A DNA stretch of 64,000 nt, from NCBI RefSeq assembly GCF_003056055.1, contig NZ_PYFP01000001.1, positions 2,046,001 through 2,110,000 of the forward strand, written 5' to 3'. Source of the DNA: Glaciimonas sp. PCH181. Its GTDB lineage: Bacteria > Pseudomonadota > Gammaproteobacteria > Burkholderiales > Burkholderiaceae_D. The position numbers and the translations under genes are program-made. Below, piece after piece: positions 37,826 through 46,143 of this stretch (the first letter of the stretch is position 1; every line of letters begins with the position of its first letter). The notes beneath the pieces are model-generated. The model saw only the letters and a program-made list of their open reading frames with translations, was not told the DNA's origin and made no database searches.

Positions 37826-37840
37826 TGTAGTTTTACTAGC
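37826..37840 (+). promoter_or_regulatory. Weaker HexR-like site in the zwf/importer divergent region
   Basis: TGTAGTTTTACTAGC matches 13 of 15 consensus positions, with both errors in the right half. It is 72 bp from the better site at 37754. The 447-bp region 37712-38158 contains no supported gene; two open frames of 78 and 92 codons look random. Confidence 0.35.
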
Positions 37841-38158
37841 TCGATGTTGTTTAAGAAATATCTTATTAGTTGTGAGGGAACAAAAACCGACATCAACGGC
37901 AATAAATAGCCAGGCTCTAGTAGCAATAACATTAACAAAAATGACCGGAGCACGCGTAGGTCGGTCTGAATTAAACGGCAATACAAAAAAATATTGTCAT
38001 CTGGAAATATGCGGCACATTTTCAGCAGCAAGCGGTGCAGCGCCAACGCACCGATAGTGATAGGTGTTTTTCAGTTTGCATAAGCAACCTAGCAGTCAGC
38101 AGCCACGGATTGAAAATAACAAGCACCTTATTTAGCGTTTTTAATACAGGAGACAAGT

Positions 38159-39424
38159 ATGAAACTGCAGCAACTCATTAAATCAACAATGGTCACGACA
38201 ATAGCCGCCACCGCAATGCTGTCGGCATCCCCAGCAGTGATGGCCGCGCAAGTCGAAGTGCTGCACTACTGGACTTCCGGTGGCGAAGCCAAATCAGTCG
38301 CAGAACTGAAAAAAATCATGGAAGCCCAGGGCGTTACCTGGAAAGACTTCGCAGTTGCTGGCGGCGCGGGCGAAAACGCCACCACCGCATTGAAAGCACG
38401 CGTCATCGCCGGTAGCCCTCCGACTGCAGCGCAGATCAAGGGCCCATCGATTCAGGAATGGGGCCAAGAAGGCGTACTGGCAAATATCGATTCCGCTGCC
38501 ACTGCTGGCAAGTGGGATTCCTTGTTGCCTAAAGTCGTCTCCAACACTATGAAGTATCAAGGCCATTATGTTGCGGCACCGGTCAACGTGCATCGTGTCA
38601 ACTGGCTCTGGATCAACCCGGAAGTATTGAAAAAAGCGGGCGCAAAAACACCGACCACGTGGCCGGAATTCTTTGATGCAGCTGACAAAATTCAAAAAGC
38701 AGGCTTTATAGCAATTGCCCACGGCGGCCAGCCTTGGCAAGATGCAACTGTCTTCGAAACCACTGCGCTAGGTGTCGGCGGTGCCGATTTCTACAATAAA
38801 GCGTTGGTAAAACTGGATCAGGCGGCACTCACAGGCCCAACCATGATCAAGACTTTTGACACACTGGGTAAAATAAAAACCTACATCGATAAGAACGCAC
38901 CGGGCCGTGACTGGAATCTGGCGACCGCGATGGTCATCAATGGCAAAGCCGGTATGCAGTTCATGGGCGACTGGGCTAAGGGCGAATTTACTGCTGCAGG
39001 CAAAGTTCCAGGCAAGGATTTCTTGTGCGTGCCTGCACCTGATACTGCCAAGTCTTATACTTACAACATCGATTCAATCGCGATGTTTAAAGTGAAAAAT
39101 CCAGAAGAGCAAAAAGATCAGTTGTTGTTGGCAACTGCCATCATGAGCCCGCAATTTCAGGAAATTTTCAACTTGAACAAGGGATCAATTCCAGTCCGTC
39201 CGGATATCCCACGTGGCAAGTTTGACAGCTGCGCGATTGAATCAATGAATGACATGGCAGCAGCAAACAAAGCCAATACATTGGAACCAAGTATGGCGCA
39301 TGGCATGGCGGTCAGTTCAGCTGTGCAAGGTGCGATGCTGGATGTGATTGCCAAGTTTATGAACTCGAACATGACATCGCAAGCGGCAGCGCAAGCGTTG
39401 GCAAAAGCAGCAAAGACGAAGTAA
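38159..39424 (+). CDS. gtsA: Sugar ABC transporter periplasmic binding protein (glucose/mannose type)
   Basis: The 421-residue family-1 solute-binding protein has a signal peptide of about 30 residues (ending PAVMA before AQVEVLHYWTSGGEAKS). The opening VEVLHYWTSGGEAKSV and the region HRVNWLWINPEVLKKAG are typical of the glucose/mannose binding proteins GtsA of Pseudomonas. It captures hexose in the periplasm. A strong ribosome-binding site (CAGGAGAC) precedes ATG. It is first in a four-gene importer series, but a 336-bp gap separates it from the first permease, which suggests it is made in excess. The sugar is predicted, not proven. Confidence 0.9.
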   Translation: MKLQQLIKSTMVTTIAATAMLSASPAVMAAQVEVLHYWTSGGEAKSVAELKKIMEAQGVTWKDFAVAGGAGENATTALKARVIAGSPPTAAQIKGPSIQEWGQEGVLANIDSAATAGKWDSLLPKVVSNTMKYQGHYVAAPVNVHRVNWLWINPEVLKKAGAKTPTTWPEFFDAADKIQKAGFIAIAHGGQPWQDATVFETTALGVGGADFYNKALVKLDQAALTGPTMIKTFDTLGKIKTYIDKNAPGRDWNLATAMVINGKAGMQFMGDWAKGEFTAAGKVPGKDFLCVPAPDTAKSYTYNIDSIAMFKVKNPEEQKDQLLLATAIMSPQFQEIFNLNKGSIPVRPDIPRGKFDSCAIESMNDMAAANKANTLEPSMAHGMAVSSAVQGAMLDVIAKFMNSNMTSQAAAQALAKAAKTK

Positions 39425-39760
39425 TCCGGTTGATGCCGTAGATAATCAGCGCCTCTAAATACCGTCGCAAACAGCCCTAAAGGCCAACGCAGGTTTTCAG
39501 AGGTGACTTATTTGAAAACGCATTAACATCTCAAACGTTACATATACATAAGCTCGCGTACAAAGCTGACGAAGTAAGTTAGCGATCCAAGTGATGTAAA
39601 TAAGTATGTAAATTAGAACGGGATGTCGACGCGGTTATTACCCTGTTACTACATAATTGTTACGTAGTAACACATGCTGCGCTGGCATCCGCCCGGTCTG
39701 AATGCCTGCTATTGTGCGAGCATCGATGACCCGGCTATGATCCTGCATCAGGAGACTTGT
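39425..39760 (+). promoter_or_regulatory. Gap between binding-protein and permease genes with inverted repeat
   Basis: This 336-bp stretch has no gene. It holds a perfect 9-bp inverted repeat at 39644-39672 (TGTTACTAC / GTAGTAACA, 11-nt loop), 89 bp before the permease start, and a nearby GTATGTAAATTAG tract. It may be an RNA stem-loop that limits read-through into the permease genes or an operator. A good CAGGAG ribosome-binding site at 39749 decides the start of the next gene at 39761. Confidence 0.4.
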
Positions 39761-40723
39761 ATGTCCGATCAAACCCTCCCTTATACGACTGTACCCTCTG
39801 GGAGCACAGTTAAAGCCTCAAAAAATCTGGCGCCGCGAGGACGCTTTGCCGCCATTGCCGATAATTGGCTGCCGCGACTGGTCTTATCACCGACCATTAT
39901 TATTTCACTCGTCTTCGTCTACGGATTCATTGCGTTGACCGCATGGATTTCGCTGACCGATTCGCGCATGATGCCCAACTACACGCTGGTTGGGTTCCAT
40001 CAGTACACCGACTTATTTGGTCTTGACCGTTGGTGGACTGCCGCCGCCAATCTGGGTATTTTCGGTGGTTTGTTTATCTTTTTCTGCCTGGCAATTGGCC
40101 TGTTCATGGCAATTTTGCTGGATCAGAAAATTCGTGCCGAAGGCGCTCTGCGCGCGATTTATCTGTATCCGATGGCGCTATCTTTCATCGTTACCGGCGC
40201 AGCCTGGAAATGGATTTTGAATCCCGGTCTTGGTCTCGAAAAAATGATGCATGACTGGGGCTTTACCCATTTCACCTTTGACTGGCTGGTCAATTCAGAC
40301 TTTTCAATTTATACGGTCGTCATTGCCGGTGTCTGGCAGTCGTCCGGCTTTGTGATGGCGCTGTTTCTGGCTGGTCTGCGTGGTATTGATGACAGCGTCA
40401 TTAAAGCAGCGCAAGTCGATGGTGCCAGCCTGCCGACGATTTATCGCCGAATTGTGATTCCTGCTTTGCGCCCGGTATTTTTTAGCGTGATATTGGTATT
40501 GGCACACATTGCGATCAAAAGCTTTGACTTAGTGATGGCGTTAACCGCTGGCGGCCCTGGTACATCGTCGGATGTACCAGCAATCTTTATGTACCAATAT
40601 TCCTTCTCGCGTGGACAGCTCGGACTGGGCGCAGCTTCGGCCATGATGATGCTGGCGACCGTACTGGCAGTGCTAGTGCCGTTGATGTACCTGGAAACCA
40701 AAGGAGCGCGCAATGGCCGCTAA
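39761..40723 (+). CDS. gtsB: Sugar ABC transporter permease (GtsB/MalF type)
   Basis: The 320-residue protein has about six membrane segments and the EAA motif (AAQVDGASLPTIYRRIVIPALRP) near residue 235. It forms one half of the hexose channel. ATG 39761 (MSDQTLPYTT) follows CAGGAG; the longer frame from 39674 is unlikely. Its end overlaps the next permease gene by 11 bp. Confidence 0.9.
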   Translation: MSDQTLPYTTVPSGSTVKASKNLAPRGRFAAIADNWLPRLVLSPTIIISLVFVYGFIALTAWISLTDSRMMPNYTLVGFHQYTDLFGLDRWWTAAANLGIFGGLFIFFCLAIGLFMAILLDQKIRAEGALRAIYLYPMALSFIVTGAAWKWILNPGLGLEKMMHDWGFTHFTFDWLVNSDFSIYTVVIAGVWQSSGFVMALFLAGLRGIDDSVIKAAQVDGASLPTIYRRIVIPALRPVFFSVILVLAHIAIKSFDLVMALTAGGPGTSSDVPAIFMYQYSFSRGQLGLGAASAMMMLATVLAVLVPLMYLETKGARNGR

Positions 40724-41606
40724 CAGTAATGGCAGTACCGTCCATCACGACGGCAGTAAACTGACGATTGGCCGCGTCGCCATCTACATCTTGCTCGTAT
40801 TTTGCGCGCTGTATTATCTGGCACCGCTGTATGTAATGCTCAGCACTTCGGTAAAAACGCTGGAAGAAATACGCACCGGAAATCTATTGTCGTTGCCGCA
40901 TTCTCCTACCGGCGCAGCCTGGGTGAAGGCTTGGGGCAACGCCTGTACCGGCGTCGATTGCGATGGCCTGGCGCCATTCTTCTGGAACTCGCTCAGAATG
41001 GCGATTCCGGCAGTTCTTATTTCTACTTTGGTCGGCTCGCTCAACGGTTACGTGCTGGCGCATTGGCGCTTTCGCGGTTCGGAGATCGTATTTACTGCAC
41101 TCATGGTCGGTTGCTTTATTCCATTTCAAGTCGTGATTTTGCCTATGGCACGGTTGCTGGGAATGGTGAATTTATCCAATACCACACCCGGACTCGTATT
41201 TGTTCATATCGTGTACGGGATCGCGTTCACCACGCTGTTCTTCCGTAATTACTACGTCACGGTGCCAGAAGAATTGGTGAAGGCAGCAAGGATTGATGGC
41301 GCGGGTTTCTTCATGACGTATCGGAAAATCATTTTCCCGTTATCACTGCCGATTTTCATGGTGTGCTTCATCTGGCAATTCACGCAAATCTGGAATGACT
41401 TTTTGTTCGGCGTGGTGTTTGGCGGTTCGGATGCGAAGCCGGTCACGGTCGCGCTGAATAATCTGGTCAACACATCCACCGGTGTCACGGAATATAACGT
41501 CAACATGGCGGCGGCTATCATCGCGGCGTTGCCAACGCTAATCGTCTATCTGTTGGCTGGAAAATATTTTGTTCGTGGACTGACTGCCGGGGCCGTTAAA
41601 GGTTAA
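40713..41606 (+). CDS. gtsC: Sugar ABC transporter permease (GtsC/MalG type)
   Basis: The 297-residue second channel subunit has about six membrane segments and the EAA motif (AARIDGAGFFMTYRKIIFPLSLP). It overlaps gtsB by 11 bp, so the two are translated together. The ATPase gene follows after 98 bp. Full length for the family. Confidence 0.9.
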   Translation: MAANSNGSTVHHDGSKLTIGRVAIYILLVFCALYYLAPLYVMLSTSVKTLEEIRTGNLLSLPHSPTGAAWVKAWGNACTGVDCDGLAPFFWNSLRMAIPAVLISTLVGSLNGYVLAHWRFRGSEIVFTALMVGCFIPFQVVILPMARLLGMVNLSNTTPGLVFVHIVYGIAFTTLFFRNYYVTVPEELVKAARIDGAGFFMTYRKIIFPLSLPIFMVCFIWQFTQIWNDFLFGVVFGGSDAKPVTVALNNLVNTSTGVTEYNVNMAAAIIAALPTLIVYLLAGKYFVRGLTAGAVKG

Positions 41607-41704
41607 CGCCCTGACGTAAAACTACTCGGGGATTTCACCCCATTATTTGCTGCAACCGACCTCAAGAAGTCGGTTGCAAAGATCGATCAGGAGATGGTGT
41701 AAAG

Positions 41705-42856
41705 ATGGCTAGCTTATCAATTCGCAATGTGCGCAAAGTGTATCCGAATGGCAATGAAGTTCTGAAAGGAATCGATCTGGAGATTGAGGACGGCCAATTC
41801 CTGATTTTGGTAGGCGGTTCCGGTTGCGGAAAATCAACGCTACTCAACATGATCGCCGGACTGGAAACAGTCTCCGAAGGCGAAATCATGATCGGTGACC
41901 GCGTCGTCAATGATGTCCCGCCAAAATCCCGCGATATCGCGATGGTGTTCCAGTCTTACGCGCTGTATCCAACCATGACCGTGCGTGAAAATATCTCGTT
42001 CGGTCTCGGTATTCGTAAAGTACCAAAAGCCGAACAAAAGAAAATCGTTGAACGGGTCGCGCAAACCTTACAAATTACCCACCTGCTGGATCGCAAGCCT
42101 GCCCTGCTATCGGGTGGTCAACGTCAACGCGTCGCCATGGGCCGTGCGATTGCACGCGATCCATCGCTGTTTTTGTTCGACGAGCCGCTATCCAATCTGG
42201 ACGCCAAATTACGCGTAGAAATGCGCGCAGAAATCAAACTGATGCATCAGCGTCTGGGCAGCACCATCGTCTATGTCACGCATGATCAGATCGAAGCCAT
42301 GACGCTAGGCGATAAAATCGCGGTTATGAAAGACGGCGTCGTACAACAATTTGGCAGTCCGCAAGAAATTTACGATAATCCGCAAAACTTGTTCGTCGCA
42401 GGCTTTATTGGCTCTCCTTCGATGAATTTTTTACGTGGAAAACTGGTTGCCCACGGCAGTAATGGTGGCGCCGCGTTTAATCTGGAACATGCAGGACAAA
42501 ATACATTAGTCCCGCTACCAGCCTCCCATACTGAAACACCGGGAATCGCAAAATGGATCGGTCGCGAAATCGTTCTGGGCATTCGTCCTGAGCATGTCAC
42601 CGATGCTCTCAGCGCCCGTGGTTCGGAATTAGATGGTTCGCACGGCGACTATCGCCCAAGCGAAGTATCCTGCACCATCGAACTAACAGAGCCGACGGGG
42701 CCGGACACGCTGGTATTTACGCATTTTAACGATGCGCGCATCACCTGCCGCACGCACCCACGCGCCGCAGCAAAACCAAAAGAGCAAATGCAACTGGCTT
42801 TCGATTTATCCAAGGCGGTGTTATTTGATCCTGCATCGGAACAACGGATCAGCTAA
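41705..42856 (+). CDS. gtsD: Sugar ABC transporter ATPase (GtsD/UgpC/MsmK type)
   Basis: The 383-residue ATPase has Walker A GGSGCGKST near residue 38, signature LSGGQRQRVAMGRA, Walker B FLFDEPLSNLDAKLR and the His-loop THDQIEAMTLGD. A C-terminal TOBE/OB domain (after about 240) is of the kind that takes part in control in MalK-type proteins. CAGGAG precedes ATG. It energises the GtsBC channel, and related ATPases often serve several sugar importers. A terminator follows. Confidence 0.93.
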   Translation: MASLSIRNVRKVYPNGNEVLKGIDLEIEDGQFLILVGGSGCGKSTLLNMIAGLETVSEGEIMIGDRVVNDVPPKSRDIAMVFQSYALYPTMTVRENISFGLGIRKVPKAEQKKIVERVAQTLQITHLLDRKPALLSGGQRQRVAMGRAIARDPSLFLFDEPLSNLDAKLRVEMRAEIKLMHQRLGSTIVYVTHDQIEAMTLGDKIAVMKDGVVQQFGSPQEIYDNPQNLFVAGFIGSPSMNFLRGKLVAHGSNGGAAFNLEHAGQNTLVPLPASHTETPGIAKWIGREIVLGIRPEHVTDALSARGSELDGSHGDYRPSEVSCTIELTEPTGPDTLVFTHFNDARITCRTHPRAAAKPKEQMQLAFDLSKAVLFDPASEQRIS

Positions 42857-42938
42857 AGCATTTACGGTGCGGTGCCGTTGTGTTAATCCTAAAGAAAAGG
42901 CCGACCGTAACAAAATAATAACGTGATGTAAAAAAAAT

Positions 42939-42976
42939 AAAAAGCCTGCGACTATTTAAACAGTTGCAGGCTTTTT
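42939..42976. terminator. Bidirectional terminator between the sugar importer and the toxin-like gene
   Basis: AAAAAGCCTGC pairs with GCAGGCTTTTT around a 16-nt loop region that itself pairs partly (ACT/AGT). The A and T flanks serve both the importer on the plus strand and the gene at 43004 on the minus strand. Confidence 0.88.
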
Positions 42977-43003
42977 AACATCTCAAAAAAATGACGATCT
43001 ATA

Positions 43004-44638
43004 TCAATCCTGATCCCAGGCTTCGACGTTGGTGATCATCGCGCCGCAGGCTTTTCCCTCTTCGCTGGTAGAGATAAAACGCAAGCGGAAGTCCTCATTT
43101 CTTGCGTTGTTAAAGTAGCGGATACTTTCGCTTTGCCACTCCGGATTCATGTAGCCAGTGCTGCGTAACTCGCTTGCGACGCCGAGGTTTATCGCCTTCT
43201 CGATCACGACTTCATCGTCTGGATTAACGATTTGAACTTTAAACGTCTGATCCCCTTTAAAGAATGGCGATTGACGACTATCCAGCGCACAGCGCGGTGT
43301 AGCATTTTTTCCTGCCCGAAACGCAATCCGCAACTCTTGCCCACGAAGGATATAAATATCCTGCTCAAAGCCACCCGGAACACCGGGCGCACCCAACCAG
43401 TCTACCTGGCCATGTAAATCTACGGCCTGCGCATTCCGCCCCATTCCCAACACAAAATTCGCCATCAAGCGCACCGGTTGCGTGGCGCGCCAACCACCGA
43501 ATGTTTCGCCCGCAGATTTAGGATGCGCCATCGCATTGACGATCTTCTCTTGCAACAACTTGCCATCCCTCATCGGAAACTCTCTAAAGCGCCCACAAGC
43601 ACGATTGACGGACGGTATTACTCCTGCGTGCTCCGGATTTCGACCGGTCCTAACATCCAGCAAAATTTGTCGATCAATCTGAAGCGCGGCTGGCAACTCC
43701 AGACAAGAAGAAGGAGCTGGATCAGCGTTCATCAAGCCGTTGACCCACCAGGTAACATCACGCGGCTTTCCAGTACGTCGGTCGATGGCGGTCAGCGTCC
43801 TCACGGCTTTGTCAGAAAATCGGTGAACGCCACTGTCATTGCGCTCACCGTCAACGTCTATCACGATCTGCTGCCCTGCTACACCCGAAGCGACGGCGAT
43901 CAGCTCGACGCTGCCCGGCGCTACGATTTTGTAATCACCATAATTCGGATTAGCCGAGTACGACATTCCCCCATTTTTTCGGACCAATGCGCCTTTGATA
44001 TTCGCAGCTTTAACACCGCCCGGAAATGCGACTTCATCCTCGCCTGTCCCGAGGATTTCGCCAATGGATTCTTCCACTGCAATACCGCCGCCGGGGGTGT
44101 CCAGAATATAGAGATGATCGCCAAATGCTTGCGTAGATGCTGGCCCATAGGCGCTGCTGGTGATACCGGAATTGGCAGGCATGCCGGGTCGGATTTTAAG
44201 ATTGCCACCATTCGGCATCCGTGGCAAAAGTCCGTGCTTAAAAACTTTTTCAATAGGATCGTATGCGCCGCTCACACTTCTGAATAACCAGCGCTGATCG
44301 GTGCGCCACACGATGGCGTCAACATTGTAATTTTCGTGATTTTCGTTATCGGCTAACGCATTTTTGAGGTTGACACATAACGTCGCTGTGGTTGTTAGCC
44401 ACGCCTGATACCAAGGCTGCTGGCGGATTTCCTCATCGGCCCAAGCAGGTTCTTTACCAACGCCGGGAACGCATTCGGGTGGCATAAAAACGGTACGGGA
44501 AGAATGACCGTTATGAAGGGCATCCGAGGGATTTGAAAAAGAGGACGTAATATTGAAGGAGGCGGGTTGGGATGCGGCTGCAACAGAACCCCACGCAAGG
44601 CAGGTTAGCAAAAACGTTTTTTTGAATGGCATATTCAT
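43004..44638 (-). CDS. Putative secreted ADP-ribosyltransferase toxin (cholera/pertussis type) with unknown C-terminal half
   Basis: The 544-residue protein begins with a signal peptide (residues 1-23, FLLTCLAWGSVAAA). Three catalytic signatures of the R-S-E class of ADP-ribosyltransferases appear in order: Arg120 in WLFRSVSGAYDPIEKVFKHG, compare LYRADSRPP in cholera toxin A; an STS-like SGITSSAY at 158-164; and Glu200-Asp-Glu202 in GEDEVAFPGGV, compare EQEVSALGGI. Residues 200-212 then read much like cholera toxin. The mature protein has six Cys (56, 88, 312, 348, 450, 531), fitting disulfides. Residues 250-544 match no family I know. No B-subunit gene is nearby, and it is a single-gene unit. 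The toxin role is inference. Confidence 0.72.
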   Translation of the reverse strand: MNMPFKKTFLLTCLAWGSVAAASQPASFNITSSFSNPSDALHNGHSSRTVFMPPECVPGVGKEPAWADEEIRQQPWYQAWLTTTATLCVNLKNALADNENHENYNVDAIVWRTDQRWLFRSVSGAYDPIEKVFKHGLLPRMPNGGNLKIRPGMPANSGITSSAYGPASTQAFGDHLYILDTPGGGIAVEESIGEILGTGEDEVAFPGGVKAANIKGALVRKNGGMSYSANPNYGDYKIVAPGSVELIAVASGVAGQQIVIDVDGERNDSGVHRFSDKAVRTLTAIDRRTGKPRDVTWWVNGLMNADPAPSSCLELPAALQIDRQILLDVRTGRNPEHAGVIPSVNRACGRFREFPMRDGKLLQEKIVNAMAHPKSAGETFGGWRATQPVRLMANFVLGMGRNAQAVDLHGQVDWLGAPGVPGGFEQDIYILRGQELRIAFRAGKNATPRCALDSRQSPFFKGDQTFKVQIVNPDDEVVIEKAINLGVASELRSTGYMNPEWQSESIRYFNNARNEDFRLRFISTSEEGKACGAMITNVEAWDQD

Positions 44639-44831
44639 GATGGCGATAAATGAATTTCCCGTCGAAATTGACTCTTCGGGGAGAGGACATAAATTCTATG
44701 TCCGGTCATTATCGATATTAGCCATACCCAATGAAACCAGAATAGTCTGAAAATAGACCAAGATTTATCTAAATATTTTCGCGCATGTATCCATACAACT
44801 GCGCGCACATTTCAAGTCAGTCCGTGCCCCG

Positions 44832-45530
44832 TCATAACGCCTCGCCGGCAAAGAAACTCGCATGCACATGCCGTATATGTTCTCGCATTGCAGCTTTGGC
44901 GCGAAGCGGATCTTTGGCGGTAATCGCGGCACAAATGGCGCGATGGTCGACGTTCCACACTTCCGATTCATCATTGCCATAATGATTTTCGAAGCTGACA
45001 AAAAGTTGGTCGTAGCGCTGGTTATTCCATAAAGTACTCACAAATTCCGCGAATACAAAATTGTTCGCCATCTCCGCAATCAGTTGATGAAATTGTTCAT
45101 CCAGCGTCAGAAAAGGAACTTTCTTTTCCGATAGCCCGTTCATGGCATCCATGATCGTCGCGAGCCGCACCAACTGCTCTTCGCTGGCATTTTCCGCCGC
45201 TAAACTTGCGGTTTCGCCTCCAATCAGTTCACGCGCTTTCAGTAACTCTTCCACGCTGGCGGAACCGGGCTGATTACTTGCTGCTGATTGCGGTGATCGG
45301 TCGCAGACAAACACGCCGTGACCGGTTTTGATATCGACCCAGCCAGCAATTTCCAGCGCAATCAACGCTTCCCGCACGGAAGATCGACTGACGCCTAGCT
45401 GTTGGGCCAGATCGCGTTCGGCTGGCAAGGCCGTACCCGGTTCAAACTCGCGACTTTTGAATTTTTGGATCAACAAATCCGAAATTTGACGGTATAAACG
45501 CTGAACTTTGACAATAGGTAAGGTAGCCAT
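44832..45530 (-). CDS. FadR-type GntR-family transcriptional regulator
   Basis: The 232-residue regulator has an N-terminal winged helix (LPAERDLAQQLGVSRSSVREALIALEIAGWVD) and an all-helical FCD ligand-binding domain with the usual metal-binding histidines and acids (TLDEQFHQLI, HRAICAAI, MREHIRHVH). ATG 45530 (MATLPIVKVQ) is preferred, since the longer frame to 45656 has an Arg-rich unlikely leader. It is divergent from the sodium:solute symporter gene. It likely controls that transporter, the second porin, or both, in response to a sugar acid or keto-acid; the ligand is not known. Confidence 0.9.
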   Translation of the reverse strand: MATLPIVKVQRLYRQISDLLIQKFKSREFEPGTALPAERDLAQQLGVSRSSVREALIALEIAGWVDIKTGHGVFVCDRSPQSAASNQPGSASVEELLKARELIGGETASLAAENASEEQLVRLATIMDAMNGLSEKKVPFLTLDEQFHQLIAEMANNFVFAEFVSTLWNNQRYDQLFVSFENHYGNDESEVWNVDHRAICAAITAKDPLRAKAAMREHIRHVHASFFAGEAL

Positions 45531-46143
45531 AAAACTTTTCAGGATAGGAAAATGAGGATTTTCGCGCAGTAACCGGCAGTTGCCAGGCGTATTTGCTGGC
45601 GTGCGACGACGGCGTCGGTTGATCGATAATGGCGATATTTTTATTGGCCCGACCAACTACCGTATTTTACTATCACCTCGCGCTTTTAAACGGCAATCCC
45701 CCTTTAGCCGTCGCATTCCCAAACCCCATGTTTGTCGAAACGCAACACTATTATGATCATCATCAACCGTGCAAATACGCATAGTCTGGCGCGACAAACA
45801 CTGCCGTCTTCGCACTTTCTTGTTGTGACGCCGCTACATTTCGGGGCGAGCGCACAGTTTATGTGCTTTCGATCAGTCTATGGCATAAAGCTGCGTTGAC
45901 GAAAAAAACGCCATTATCTCAATGACTTAGCGATTTTTTTCATCGATTTTTAGTGCAGGCACGGTAAATGCTTTAATAAAAATTGGTCCGGCCGCCATGC
46001 CGCCATACCAATTTTGGTGTTAAATTGCGATTCGTGATGTTCGTCGTTTTTTTAAGTCATCACAGATGTTCATTAGGATGCGCATCGACAATTTAACGTT
46101 TTTAATAATACTAGCGCCGCAGGGCCTGCAGGGGAGAACAGTT
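45531..46143. promoter_or_regulatory. Divergent control region with candidate GntR operator
   Basis: The 613-bp region between the GntR and symporter genes has no gene. At 45979-46015 a perfect 9-bp inverted repeat (AAAATTGGT / ACCAATTTT) resembles FadR-family half-sites of the AATTGGTC-type. The spacer contains an exact tandem 8-mer, GCCGCCAT twice (45991-46006). An AAAAAAACG-rich stretch lies around 45900. GGGGAG at 46131 serves the next gene. Confidence 0.5.

Noticed and set aside
37779..38057. 92- and 78-codon frames on opposite strands between zwf and the sugar importer
   Set aside because: Neither shows a domain, hydrophobic pattern or ribosome-binding site; the region reads as a control region with HexR-like sites.
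43478..44287. 269-codon plus-strand frame opposite the toxin-like gene
   Set aside because: It is long but has no family resemblance, and the minus-strand frame has a signal peptide and catalytic motifs, so this is a shadow frame.
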